From contig CM068317.1 of NCBI GenBank assembly GCA_034766995.1, forward strand, positions 27,717,501 to 27,781,500: a stretch of DNA of 64,000 nt. Reading direction: 5' to 3'. The position numbers were made by a program, and so were the translations under genes. Below are positions 24,503 to 36,588 of this stretch, piece by piece. Below the pieces are notes generated by a model. That model was given only the letters and a program-made list of their open reading frames with translations, had not been told where the DNA came from and did no database searches. The DNA is from Acanthacorydalis orientalis. Taxonomy: Eukaryota; Arthropoda; Insecta; Megaloptera; Corydalidae. Each line of letters opens with the position of its first letter. The stretch's first letter is position 1.

Positions 24503-25896
24503 ATATGAAAGATTTATATTTTTAAGTCGTTTTAAGAGTATTTTATCACTGTTCTTATACTGGATTACTTATAATCGATTCATTTATGAATGATTAATCA
24601 TTAGAATCAATTATTTAATTTTCGATTATTTTCAATTCTTATTATTAATTCATTGATTTTAAATATTAATCATTAGTAACGACGCAATGGTTATTGATGT
24701 TCAAAAATATTTATTTCAGTATAGTCTTTTATAGGATTTGACCAATTTGACTATAATGATATAGTTCATAGAAATATTTAGTCAGTTTATTTGTAAAAGG
24801 TTAATAACGTTTTGTTTTTTTGTAGTGGGTTTTGTACATTTGCAGTTATTAAAATATGATTTTTGAAAATACTCATATAAAAGGAGGTTCTATATAAAAT
24901 TTGTCTTTCCTTGTAATCGAATTTATTCAAGATATTATTTTTTTCCTTAGAAAGAGATTGTTCCCTTTTATCTTAGTGTCTTTTTCAAAGAATAAACAAA
25001 TGAATTAAAAAAATCCGTTTTTAAATTTAAAATATTGATACAAAATTTAATATTTTACATGCAAGTATGATATAGAAAATTATTTTCAAGCGCGATCATC
25101 ACATTCGTTGATCATAATTGATATAAGTCACCTGTGATAAAATTTGTAGCCTAAAGACAATTTTCTTACGCCGTTCTCTAAGTAGATAAATAAATATTGA
25201 TATTTCATTTACGTCAAGTTTTTTTTCCGGTCGACGCTAGTAAACACATTAATACGGAATACTGACCCGTGTCAAACCTATTTCAAAATACACGGTTGTA
25301 CGCATAACCTCAAAATTATAGGTCAATAATTAAGTTTCTAGACGATTCATTGGTATACGGAGCTCAATTTGCACGCATTTGTAAGTCATGCATTAGATAA
25401 ATATTTAGTACTTGTATAAACATGACACGTGATTATATAAATATATAATCGTATTTCATAATTGTCTGTATATATATATATATATGTATACTTTCGAGAA
25501 TTGTGAGAATTATCTACGATAATACTTCCATAATTGTTTTATTCTATTAGTCGTAAACAAATTAAAATTTCAACATTTTCACACCGCATCACACAAATTG
25601 AATCCGAAAAATCCTCGAGGATTATTTTTTTATACAGTATGAGTTAAAAGAGAATTTTCATTGTATTTGTCGGAACCATTTCAGTAATCGTCTTAAATGA
25701 TTAAAACAAGTAAAACGAGAGAATACATTTAACAGGATTAGTGACGCAAGATTTGAATACGAGTCTGTCAACTGCAACTAAATAAACAAGTTTTTGAAAA
25801 AAATATTCTATACGAGAAAATCTCGTTTATATATCTTGATCATACAGTTTAATTCTAGTGCTGGAAAAATACATGAATGGTTTAGTTGTAGCGATG

Positions 25897-25898
<2 letters not shown>

Positions 25899-25974
<76 letters not shown>

Positions 25975-26009
25975 AAATATTTATATATGTGTGTGTGTGT
26001 ATGTGTGTG
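25899..26009. repeat. long (TA)n then (TG)n
   Basis: About 35 uninterrupted TA units, a short ATAAATATT break, then a TG-rich tail. Confidence 0.95.
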
Positions 26010-26568
26010 AAAAATACTGTCATCGCAAAATTTCCATAATTTTTTTTTCAATTTTTCGTATAGACCACCTCCTCGCATTATCTCTCCCCCAGTCATATTC
26101 TATAAGTAACACGTTAACTATTTATATGCCACATCATCAGTGATTAGTTGATGGAGGTCTCTTTTTTGGATGTTAGGTGGATGGTGGACTATTGCGGTCT
26201 CTGTTCTGATTGGTTGACGTTAGTCAACAAAAACTCTTTGATATTAATAGAAAACAATTTAGTATATTCTGGGAGAAGATTGTATGTGGGAGAAAATATT
26301 ATATATAATTAATTTATGAAGCAAAATCAATTTATTAAGAATATAATAATAATAATAATAATAAAATCAAATGATAAATAATAAATATCTTATCAATACT
26401 GAAAATATCTAATTGTATGATGAATAATGATAGATAGAAAACTGAAGAAAATTCAAATAATAATCGAATTTATTACATTTTAGTTGGATAATCTATCAAA
26501 GGGGATACATGGCTGTAAACTAGCTATATTTGATATGATAAAATAAATTTAATCGTTTTTTTGATATT

Positions 26569-26573
<5 letters not shown>

Positions 26574-26605
<32 letters not shown>
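26574..26605. repeat. (TA)n microsatellite
   Basis: About 15 TA units. Confidence 0.95.
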
Positions 26606-26607
<2 letters not shown>

Positions 26608-27079
26608 ATATCAGACATGTTTTAATTAAAAAATAGGAAATTGCTTAGAATGAAATATGTTTTACCTTTTCACTTGAATGTTTTAAAAAATGTTTATATC
26701 ATTAATTTGTCCTATTTTTTCTTTATTTCTTGAATATATCACATGTTTGTATACACAATGGCATTGTATTGATATTAAAAGAGCTTTTGTTCCTTGAAAC
26801 AAATTGAAAGAAACACAAATTTAAAAAGAATCACTATTTTTACTCGCTCGTTTCAAGTCTTCTCTAAAGAATATTTTGATCAGTAAACTTTTAGTTTGGT
26901 TTTTGGCGAGTAAAATGTATTTGTGTAGGTCAAAAAATTAAATATAAAATATGAATAATCATTATTTAAAAGTAGAAATATTTCTAAAATATTTTTGAAT
27001 TAGTGGTTTTTAATTGAATTATTTTTGAAATAAACTTACAAGAATTTCAAAAAAATAGTTGTTGAAATTTGGAATTATA

Positions 27080-27490
27080 CTTCTTCTTAAGCTAGGAATT
27101 TATTCTCCTGTTGCTTTGCCTCTCATTCGAGCTTGGTGGATGAGGATCTCCAGCTATCTCCCCATCTCTTGGATGGTCGTCCAGGTAATCTCTTTCTCGA
27201 AGGTCATATAGTTTTACAGATTCGGATAAGTTTCTTTTCTTCCATCGTATCCACTTGGTTCTCTCACTCGTTTTTCCTAGCCTTGGTCCATTCAATCACA
27301 TCTTGTATTCCACGTTTCTCACTTATATCTTCACTTTTTTGGTGATCCAGAAGTATTAACCCTGAGATTGATCGTAAGATCTTCAGTTCTAGAGTCCTGA
27401 CCTTTTGTTTTGTTCGGGATTTCTCCACTCTTGTTTCTGCTGCTTATGTTAGGATTTTCGGATCATCACTTTGTACATTCTAGTTTTACA
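27080..27490 (-). mobile_element. LINE fragment, reverse transcriptase C-terminal part
   Basis: Read on the minus strand with one or two frame breaks: YKVMIRKS/LTYAAETRVE-like, RTLELKILRSISG, EKRGIQDVIEWTKARKNEWENQVD and PSRKRLPGRPSKRWGDSW. This order (LTYAAET, a K.LR.I.G block, then W....R..W..H and GRP.KRW) is the usual end of a jockey- or R1-type non-LTR reverse transcriptase. It differs from the family at 13715 and 30655. No catalytic part or poly(A) tail is visible. Confidence 0.75.
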
Positions 27491-28137
27491 GTCTCGTGCT
27501 TCTTGGAATTGTTTGTTTTATTAATTTTTTATTGACAAGTTTCTGTTTTTAATTTTTTCATTACATGAAAACGAAAATTTTACATATAAAAAGTATCTTT
27601 ATTTTTTAAATATAATTTTATTGCGTTCGGTTTCATATTCTATCTCAATTCGTTTCTATTTCATTTGGGAAATACGTGTAAATACACAAATATTTTATAC
27701 AGAAAAATTCTATATAATTTCATACATTTATAACACTTAAAGTTCACTTGTAACTTACAACTATCTTATTTTATTTTCGGAAAGTTTGCACTGAACTTAA
27801 AACAAAGTTTTCGATGAAAAACTTACTGTTTTCAAAATTGATATTAGCAGATATTTGATCACATAAAGAGTTATATTTCACGAAACCTTGAAATAAATTT
27901 GGTAATCAGTTATTTTGACACTCATGTCATACGCGTATAATATCTCATATTTGATGAAGATCTCAAATATAACCCTAGTTCAATTCAGAACTCGTTCGTA
28001 TTTCCATAATATTCGTGGCACCTTTAATCCTCTGATATTGAAATATTATTTCTAATGGTGTATCTACTATGAAGTGTATATATATATATATATATATATA
28101 ATCGTTATATTCACACAAACACACGTCCATACGTACA

Positions 28138-28138
<1 letters not shown>

Positions 28139-28194
<56 letters not shown>

Positions 28195-28206
28195 AGAGAG
28201 TGAGAG
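28139..28206. repeat. (TA)n then GA-rich tail
   Basis: About 26 TA units followed by AGGAGAGAGTGAGAG. A second, shorter TA tract lies just upstream at 28076-28100. Confidence 0.95.
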
Positions 28207-28439
28207 TAGGTAGAGAAAGAGTTTCAAGATAAAGTTGTATATTCGTTATGAATACATTAAGCCAGAGTCATATTTACTATATTTTATTTAGTTATTTCAA
28301 AACACGAATAAAAATAATCTGCGAATGAAGATCGCAAAAAATAATAATATAGAGCACAGTATCGATTTACTTATCTCAAATCTCCATTTACGAATTTCAT
28401 AAGTATTTTTGTCAAGACGAGCTCAGTCATATTATACGA

Positions 28440-28690
28440 TTATTTAGCCAATGGAAAAAGAACACAGATCTGAAGAATCAGATATTCGGAGTGCCTCTTG
28501 TTGTTTTGATCGCGATAAGACATCGAAACGAAAACGGTTTGATTTCCCATGGATGCGCGGTCGTTAGTCGAAAGATCCGAAACTTGCGTTTGATATTGTC
28601 GTTTCGAACGTCATAAAACATTGTCTATAGATGATATTGAATGAGATAGCTGGTTCTGTCTCGACGATTATTATTCTATTGGTGATCCTC
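28440..28690. other. CpG-containing block, unknown
   Basis: About 250 bp with repeated CG dinucleotides (GATCGCGATAAGACATCG, GCGCGGTCGTTAGTCGAAAG) in otherwise CpG-poor DNA. No protein similarity on either strand. Confidence 0.3.
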
Positions 28691-28861
28691 TTTCGATTTA
28701 TCATGTCTTTCAAGTATTTAGGTTTCACTTTGTCTGCCATCATAAGAGAGATTTAAATTTATTAATCTATGTGCTTCTTTGTATGCACATACATCAGAAT
28801 ATATCTGTTTTGTTGAAATTTCACGTTCGAAATCTAGAAAAAATATAGAAACGTACATACG

Positions 28862-28870
<9 letters not shown>

Positions 28871-28912
<42 letters not shown>
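28871..28912. repeat. (TA)n microsatellite
   Basis: About 20 TA units after a (CATA)n lead-in. Confidence 0.95.
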
Positions 28913-28916
<4 letters not shown>

Positions 28917-29244
28917 GGAGACAGTTTTATTGGCCTTGGTTTATAACAGAATATATCTGATATTAATTTATATCATAAGGGAAAGTAAATCAAGGAATGG
29001 ATATTGATCTTCTGATCTACCTAATAATTGAAGTATAATTTATTCCTTGTCATCAATAATGACATTTTATTGAAATAGAAAGAAAAGCAGAGTATTAAAA
29101 ATAAAGATGGTTGAATATATATTATTATTATTATGAATCTGATTTATTTCAACTGAATGGTAATGACATGTTTTGTTTTTTTGATTACATAACGCAAAAA
29201 TGTGTTAAATAAAACCATATACATGCGTATTAATTATTTAATTG

Positions 29245-29317
29245 ACACACACACACACACATACACACATTTATATATATATATATATATATGTGTATAT
29301 ATATATATATATATATT
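29245..29317. repeat. (CA)n(TA)n compound microsatellite
   Basis: Ten CA units, then two TA tracts split by GTG. Confidence 0.95.
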
Positions 29318-29488
29318 CATATGTATGTATGTGCTGTTCAGCAAGATATTACTATTTTTCGGAAATAATATGAAACTTTATTTTCTATTATTCATTGAAT
29401 TGTAAAATTTAGAAATAGAAACGTTTTTCAAAAAATGAAATATTTTGTTTAGGCTTATTAATTTTTGATAATTAAAATGTATTACAGA

Positions 29489-29505
29489 CATACACACATA
29501 TACAT

Positions 29506-29548
<43 letters not shown>

Positions 29549-29562
29549 GTGTGTGTGTGTGC
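29489..29562. repeat. (CA)n(TA)n(GT)n compound microsatellite
   Basis: The CA block, TA core and GT block make the array nearly self-complementary. It borders the left end of the inverted mariner dimer. Confidence 0.95.
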
Positions 29563-29572
29563 GTATACATAT

Positions 29573-30085
29573 GAAAGGGTCTTAAAAATCCTGAAATTAT
29601 TAAAGAAATGTTATTATAAAACTATTAGCAATTTCTTTTTGGTCCGCATTAAAGTAGTCTCCTCGAAATGCGACACACTTCTCTCAAAGCTTCGCTCATT
29701 CTTGGAAACGTCTCCAGTAATTATCTTTCGTCATCGTGGTTTGGGGCTCTTGCATATTTTTTTTGCATTTCTTCCATGATGACGAAACTTCTCATCTTCA
29801 ATTGATTTTTAATTTTGGGAACAAAATAAGTCTCAGATAACTAAATCTGGCTAGTACATGGAATTCAAAGTAACAATTAATTCTTTTTAGTGTGGTTAAG
29901 TTGTTATAGGTGAATTGTCATGGTGTAAGAGCCCGATTTGTGAGGGAGGCGATTCTACGAACGTCGTTTCTTGATGCTTTTTTGTATATGCTTAACACTT
30001 CAATATATAATCACCGATTAACAATCTGCATACAGAAAATAAACTCCTCAGGATATCTATGTTAAAGAACTTAATTATCATTGTT
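29573..30085 (-). mobile_element. mariner 3' half, left arm of inverted dimer
   Basis: Read on the minus strand from the centre outward: EFIFCMQIVNR and YIEVL-like segments, LLHHDNSP (second catalytic Asp, near 29918), FVPKIKNQLKMRSF, EEMQKKY, and a C-terminus like NYWRRFQE...KCVAFRGDYFNAD near 29640-29700. The outer terminal repeat reads GGGTCTTAAAAATCCTGAAA from 29577. This is the irritans-like order (HDNAPAH ... LFPKLK ... W..RW.KCVA..GDYFEGD). The first catalytic Asp and the whole N-terminus are missing. Confidence 0.75.
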
Positions 30086-30575
30086 TTGATTGACTTACCT
30101 ATAAGAGTTTGTACCTTACTGACAAAATATTAATCACCAATTTTACATAGAACTACCTAGGCGTTATTAAGAAAGCATCAGTTAAAATGTCCAAAGAATT
30201 GGCGCACCCAAAACTGGTTCTTTTGCCATGACAACGCTCCTGCACACAGTCAAGTGTTTTTTAAACCAAAAACAGTCGTTGTTTAACTTCCTCTTATTCT
30301 TTAGGTATCACTTTACAATTTTTTGTTTGTTTTTGAAATTAAAATTGAAACTGAACAGAAGATTCGCCACCGTGTAAGAAATGCAAGATAATTCGCAAGA
30401 GGCTCTAAACATGGCAACGAAAAATGATTATAAAACATGTTTTCAGAATTGAGAAAAGTCTTAAGACTCGTGTATCACATATTAAGAAAAATACTTTATA
30501 ATTGATTAAAAGGAAATTATTGTAAATTTCATAATAAACTGTTTTTTTCAAAAATTCAGGAAATGTTTGGGCCGC
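30086..30575 (+). mobile_element. mariner 3' half, right arm of inverted dimer
   Basis: Plus-strand copy of the same transposase part: EFVPY and FYIEL-like segments, WFFCHDNAPAHSQ near 30213-30250, a LKLKLNRRFATV-like stretch, NDYKTCFQNWEKS near 30430-30460, and an outer end whose reverse complement reads GGCGGCCCAAACATTTCCTG, similar to the left arm's end. Both arms begin at about the same transposase position, just before the HEFVP region, and point outward. The arms are clearly diverged, so the joining is old. Confidence 0.7.
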
Positions 30576-30622
30576 CTTTCTTTTCTCTCTCTCTCTCTTT
30601 GTGACAAACACACCCAACCCCC

Positions 30623-30623
<1 letters not shown>

Positions 30624-30653
<30 letters not shown>
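30624..30653. repeat. (TA)n between mariner dimer and LINE end
   Basis: Fifteen TA units. A (CT)n run at 30585-30598 and a C-rich stretch precede it; the LINE C-terminus starts immediately after it on the minus strand. Confidence 0.95.
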
Positions 30654-30654
<1 letters not shown>

Positions 30655-30658
<4 letters not shown>

Positions 30659-31200
30659 ATCCTCTCCCAATCCACTGCTGGATAAAAGTCTCTTCTATGA
30701 TTTTCCATTTTGTAAAATGAATTGAATGACTCTCTTCTTTACTGATTTCCAATAAAATTTTTAATTTCCTTATCCCACCTGTTCATACGTCTCTTTCGTG
30801 TTTTTTTTATGTTTCTTGGTTCCCAGTTAATAATTTTCATTGTCAATAGGTTCTTCTCTTCTCGAAATACGTCCCACCCATCTCCATTTCAGACTCTTCA
30901 TTCTTCTTAGACTCCTGTCTGTTTTCGCATCCATTTTATTCTTTTCCTATCTCTTCTTGTTATTCCTAACATGCAAATTTCCACACATATATCTGTTGTT
31001 TGGAGCTTCTGAATAATTTAGACGCTAAGTACTCACGTTTCGCTGCCTTAAGTAAGGACTGGTAGTATACATTGATAAAATACTTTTTTCTTCAAACAGA
31101 GTGGTATTGTTGATTTTAAATATTGATGCGTTTTGTCCAAATGCGCTCCATTCGATTTTTATTCTCCTGTTTACTTCTGAAATGAATGATCCGTCCATCT
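30655..31200 (-). mobile_element. LINE fragment ending in (TA)n
   Basis: Minus-strand reading with frame breaks: the QRLQTTDICVEICMLGITRRDRKRI region, LRRMKSLKWRWVGRISRREE, KKHKKRERYEQVG (compare KR.RGRP..RW) and EETFIQQWIGRGL, which is the usual final EEAYVQQW motif of this family. The coding end runs directly into the (TA)n tract at 30624-30653, which may be the element's 3' tail. Same family as 13715-14200. The reverse transcriptase core is absent. Confidence 0.75.
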
Positions 31201-31201
31201 A

Positions 31202-31249
31202 TCTCTCTCTCTATATATATACATACATATATATATATATATATATATT
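31202..31249. repeat. (CT)n(TA)n microsatellite
   Basis: Short CT block then about 17 TA units with one CATA break. Confidence 0.95.
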
Positions 31250-31847
31250 CATATATGATATTTAAGAAATATGATCTTTAACAGAACACCGATACATAAC
31301 TATTTTATGAACTATTAAAAGTATCAATGAAATAAAAAAACGCCATCTCAACATTATGTTCAAAGGAATAAATTTGTTCGTTTAATTACTTCTTTGTTAA
31401 CAACTGGGCTACTTCCAATTTAGATGAAGAAATTGTGCCGTTTCGTTTAACTGTTAGTCTCGTTACACTTTCTTTTATAATAGTAGTAACAATTAATTAG
31501 GAACGTTTGTGACACAGAAAAAAAATTATCGAAATGGAATAAATTTTAATCAAAAATTTAATTAAAAATTTATACTCAAATGTAATTATTTTGCTATCAT
31601 ATCGCAAAGAAAACAATATTCATTTTAAACTTCAGATTGAAAATTTGTAAAAATATTGTAAACTCTGTGTATTAAATTCTCATTTACATATAAAGTGTGT
31701 ATGTGTATATCTATACATTCAGTATGCATACAAATAACCAGGAGTTGATTTGAAATAGACATTATTAATATTTGAGATGTCAATATTTTATTGGAGGTAA
31801 ATGTCCATGCATAGTTATATGGAGATATGACTCTGTACTCCTATATT

Positions 31848-31851
<4 letters not shown>

Positions 31852-31906
<55 letters not shown>
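31852..31906. repeat. (TA)n microsatellite
   Basis: About 26 TA units. Confidence 0.95.
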
Positions 31907-31910
<4 letters not shown>

Positions 31911-31929
31911 TAACCCAATAAAGCTATAA

Positions 31930-32070
31930 AATTAATATCGGGATAGCAAATTTGCGGCAGTTGCTGTCAATCAATGCTCTCGACTGTCCTGACCACTCAC
32001 CGTAACCAATGATCATTACTTAATTATTCCATCAAATCTGAAATTAGCTAGATTAACCCTTTACCAATAC
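31930..32070 (+). mobile_element. possible mariner transposase scrap
   Basis: Across one frameshift the plus strand reads LDCPDHSP then NDHYLIIPSNLKLARL, which resembles the YSPDLAPNDYYLFPNLK motif with the third catalytic Asp. It lies between two (TA)n arrays (31852-31906 and 32139-32196), as other mariner pieces here do. No terminal repeat is recognised, so this is tentative. Confidence 0.3.
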
Positions 32071-32135
32071 ACACGTTTATTCCGTGTTTTATGTGATATT
32101 TACTTTAAGCGACAACAGACTCATATAGCGTTTCT

Positions 32136-32138
<3 letters not shown>

Positions 32139-32196
<58 letters not shown>
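32139..32196. repeat. (TA)n microsatellite
   Basis: About 28 TA units. Confidence 0.95.
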
Positions 32197-32201
<5 letters not shown>

Positions 32202-32409
32202 TTACACGAAAATCGAAAAATCAATATATGACTACAAGTTGTTTTATTTTCTAAATATTTTATTTTCCTCTTTTATATTATTATTTTATATTTATTTCCT
32301 CTTTTATATTATATTATAAATCTTTACAAATGAAAAAATCATCATTTTTTACTATTCCTTAGAAAATTTAATATAAATTATAAAATAATATCACAATCGT
32401 TTGATCATC

Positions 32410-32640
32410 TGTTTCGAACTCACACAAAAATTTTCCCTTCTTGGCTTCTTTTCCGTCTTTAATTCAATACCTTAATTTGATGTAAAATTAATAATAAAAC
32501 CAAAGGATATTAGCAAAATACAGACCGAAATTTGTACTTTAAAACGATTTTAATATGAACACAATGAAATAACATTTTCTTTGAAAAATATAATGTTAGA
32601 TTTCAGAAAACAAAAACCGTAATTTTTCATAGCAACTTAG
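32410..32640 (-). mobile_element. mariner deletion derivative, truncated copy
   Basis: The segment aligns with the 5' part (in transposase sense) of the ~560 bp family: CGAACTCACACAAAAATTTT corresponds to the start of the HTH coding region, then CCGTCTTTAATTCAAT and the outer end CAAAAACCGTAATTTTTCAT...CAACTTAG followed by TA. The other half, from the HTH core to the opposite terminal repeat, is missing. Confidence 0.75.
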
Positions 32641-34666
32641 TAGTTAGATTCTGTAAAATATAAAAGTAAAAAACATACTGATAAGTTAATAGTTAAGTCT
32701 GGATATAATTACAAATGTTAAAATAATGTTATACAGGAAAATAGTTTGCTATAAATAATACGAGAATCAGTAGAATAAAAATAATAAATTAAGAGAAAAG
32801 ATGAAAAAATCAAAGAAAATTTATAGTTCATGAATTTAGGCTGTATGTTAAAATAAAAATATGTACTAAAAATAGATTAGTGTAAAATACATTTTAAAAA
32901 AATATTTAAAACACGATTAAAATGATCAAATAACACAAATATATGTTAGACTAAAACAGAAAATAAATTAATTTTTTAAAGCAGAGACATGATCACAGAA
33001 GCTTTGAATTGGAAAATGTGATTTTTTAATGACAGTAAAAATAAAAACTTTTGGGCGAGATGAAAAAGTTATAGTGTAAAGAAATGAAGAGCTTGAAACA
33101 GAAATTGTTAATTGGATTATAAAGTAATGTAATAAATTGGATTTGTTACGGTGTATGTATGTATGTATGTATATATATATATATATATATACACACGAGT
33201 ATATATGTATATGTAAAGTAAGTTTATAATATTTTTTACTGAAGAAATATTGAAAAATAGATTTATTTAGATGATTATTTAAATAAAATATCTGAAGATT
33301 CATAAGAAATCAATTTGTACTCGTATGTAACAAATTTTTACAAACGAATCATTGTCTTAGATATGATTAAATTGTCTGGACTTGTACTTGAAAGATGGTG
33401 CTGTTCTCATTGAAATGAGTGTTATATGAGTGTTAAATGAGTTATTGAAACTAATTTATTTATTGGCAGAGAGATGGAAAGACTAAAATGTCACAATTTA
33501 GTTTAAATGTAAATTAAATAATGATACTGTTATATATATATATATATACATATACATAATTTTACAACTGAATTTTCAATTATCATGAACTAAATTTTTT
33601 CCTGATAAAAATGTTCAATAATTATTAGCAATTTTAATAATGTACATTTCGATGACCATTCCATTATTTTCAAAATGATACCTTATTGAAAATTTTCTAG
33701 CACTGAATTTAATAACAATTCCAAATCCTATAAATCTGAATAAGACTTGAATCCAAATATTTTTATCCACTGATTTTATTTTAAAACAAGTAAATGTTGT
33801 TGCATAATGTTGAATTCATATAAAAAATATATTCTATTAATAAAATTTACACAACAAATTTCCCTAAGAAATTGAATTATACTTTTAAATTATTTTAATA
33901 ACAAGAATTGCTTCTCTGTTTTAAATTAGAAAACAAAAATGTTTCATTTCGTTCGATCGTATTTTATCTTCAGAATTGAGTATGAATTTATTGATGTTAC
34001 ATAAATACTTTGAACAATAATTACTTTTTCATATCAGTAGGTTGAAGTATTTATACATTTGCGTAGGTTTTATGCGATTTAATAAAAAAATATCGTATTA
34101 CCATATGACACTTTTTTGTAATAAATGATGAAATTTTTTTAAATAACATTGAACGGTGTTTTTATTACTTTTTATTTAAGATATTAATCAATTCATACGA
34201 ACATAAATTTTCTTCGAAATTAATAAGAGACGCTATTATAATTTCATTTAAAGTGTTTAAAAATATTCTGTACATTTCTCATTATTTTAGTAGTTAATAT
34301 ATTTTATATTTTTGTTTGAACAAAGGAGATGGGTATGTGCACTTTCACAAATTTATTATTACCTGTTTAGTATGGTATGTATTTGAAATATTATAGTAAT
34401 TATGTGTGCTTTAATTGATAATGTCGACTGGTTTAAATATTTTTTTCTCGATAAATACTTTTATTTTTTAAAGAAAAAGCGAATACTAATAATTTGTTTT
34501 TTAAATGGTATGAATTAAAGAATAAATATTACTACTGGCAGATTTTTTTCAGTACAACCTCTATAACTCCAATTATAATTGAACTTGTATCCCCTTTTAA
34601 TTATTAAACTTTTAATCAAAGTACTGAGAGTTCTTTATATTATTTTATCGATATCCTTTTTGAAAG

Positions 34667-34745
34667 TTATACATCTTTGTTGTTTATACACTGAACTTAT
34701 TATAACTTATACATCTTTGTTGTATATACATTGAACTTATTATTC
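34667..34745. repeat. two-copy tandem repeat, ~40 bp unit
   Basis: TTATACATCTTTGTTGT(T/A)TATACA(C/T)TGAACTTATTAT occurs twice in direct succession with very few differences. Confidence 0.9.
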
Positions 34746-35240
34746 AGTAACTCATTATCATCCACTAAAAAGCTTAAGGTACTCTCGTCTACTGCATAAA
34801 TATATTCACGAAACTCTTCAATAAATTAGAATCGAGACTCAATTTCCGATCTGTAAGCAAATCATGTATCAAATATTAAAAGAATTTTCTTTTACAAAAC
34901 CCGAAATAATCCGTCAGCACGCCACACATTTCCTTCATCGTTAACTTTGTAACGATAAGACAGCCACGCTTTAAATATGATCAGAATGTTTTCAGACGAA
35001 CTGAAATTTTCAAAATATTCCCTTCTGTTTATAATACATTTATAATAACACGTTTTAACTTCAAAAACGTGAAACTGTTTTGTTAACGGCGAATGTTTGT
35101 GAAATGTTTTTCATTATTATTTGTTTTATAAAACGTTGCGACGTAGAAAATTCTGCTTTCGTCACTCTCTTATATAATTGTACCAAGTAATTAGTTTGTA
35201 ATTTATAATTGAAAAATACAGTCGTCTATTTGAAACATTC

Positions 35241-35241
<1 letters not shown>

Positions 35242-35285
<44 letters not shown>
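35242..35285. repeat. (TA)n microsatellite
   Basis: About 22 TA units. Confidence 0.95.
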
Positions 35286-35289
<4 letters not shown>

Positions 35290-35916
35290 TTTTTAAATAT
35301 AAAGAAAATTAATAATCTTCTAAGAATGTACACAATTTCCACTATTCCACAATTTCCACTAGTTATTTTTAACTTTACATTTTTGTGAAGGTTTTCAAAT
35401 TAATCCTTTTTTTTATCTGAATACATTTACGTTTGAATGTTGTTTTTTTTAGATTATTTTTAAAATATTAACATATAAAAGACTTTCCACTAATACATTT
35501 CTAACGTAATTTACATGTAAACTCGAAAGTTATAAAAAATATATATTTATTATTTAAACAGTAAGTTTTTTGGAGAGAACATTTTTGTAGATAAAGTTTT
35601 AAAATTGTTTTATTTTGTTTTTTTTTAAAAAAAACGATCTGTTTTCTTCACGAATCATTATTTCAGCTTACTCTCTTATTTAGATATGCGGACATCTGCG
35701 GAAATATTTTTATTTATATATAGAAATGTTCAGATTTGCACGACAAAATTATGCAATCAATCGTAAAAAGGCTGTTGTCAAGTATTCCGCGATATGGGAT
35801 TTAATAACATACAGGGTATTGACATATTTTACAAATTTTAAATACTCATAAATTTAGATTTTTTAAAAATATATTTGCGTGTTATCAAAATTTAACTACT
35901 TTGTAGAAATCTCTCC

Positions 35917-35919
<3 letters not shown>

Positions 35920-35974
<55 letters not shown>
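35920..35974. repeat. (TA)n microsatellite
   Basis: About 27 TA units. Confidence 0.95.
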
Positions 35975-35976
<2 letters not shown>

Positions 35977-36493
35977 CAATTTTAAATTTTTAATGTTTGA
36001 TAAATTAAGATGCTTTCATTCACAGAGCTTTTTATTCATATATTGTGAAATAAAGTTTGAGTGAACTTTTTTTGGGAATTCATTACAGGAACAACAAAAT
36101 AATGACTTAATTATTTCATTTATTGTTCTTATTCAAAAAACTCATATGTAACTGTGGACATCATAAGTCTTTATTTTTAATACATTTTATATCATAATAC
36201 TTTTATATTGTTATGTTTTTGTAATTTTATGAAGTCGGCAAACAGTTTTTAAATACAAAACTTGTATAATGAGTTTCTCCTTCACGATGAATATAAAAAT
36301 TATAGAGATTTTATATATTTTAAGATGTTCTAGGATAGAATTCTGCATTATCTCGTTAAATATTTAAATTTATTGCTGTTAGTTCTTGGAAATGGTTTAA
36401 ATCTTTTTTAAAAAACAGTTATGAAAATTGGCCTGTTTGTTTAGTTTGAAAGATACTTAATTTGTTTAAAAACGGATTTTCAAAATCCAGAAT

Positions 36494-36588
36494 TACGAGG
36501 GTCGTTTGATAAGTATAGTAAAAAAGCAAGTTAAATACTGTTTTTTAGAAAAATCGATTTTATTTATCAACATAGTCTCTCTGTTAGA
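36494..36588 (-). mobile_element. mariner end fragment
   Basis: About 95 bp matching the 3' end of the mariner at 18641-19476: terminal repeat TACGAGGGTCGTTTGATAAG, then AAAAAGCAAGTTAAATACTG and ATTTATCAACATAGTCTCTC. The rest of the element is absent. Confidence 0.85.

Larger units (their letters stand above)
22368..27079. other. AT-rich sequence, no gene seen
   Basis: Apart from the listed (TA)n arrays and the possible transposon end near 24460-24502, nothing is supported. An (AAT)n run sits at 26341-26364 and a perfect short palindrome GTTGACGTTAGTCAAC near 26213. Confidence 0.5.
27491..29572. other. no supported gene
   Basis: Contains (TA)n arrays and a mixed-composition block at 28440-28690 listed separately. 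Confidence 0.5.
31250..32409. other. (TA)n-rich sequence, no gene seen
   Basis: Apart from the two TA arrays and the possible mariner scrap between them, nothing is supported. Confidence 0.5.
32641..36493. other. AT-rich sequence, no gene seen
   Basis: Contains (TA)n tracts at 33153-33210, 33531-33548, 35242-35285 and 35920-35974 and a two-copy 40 bp repeat. No coding similarity. Confidence 0.5.
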
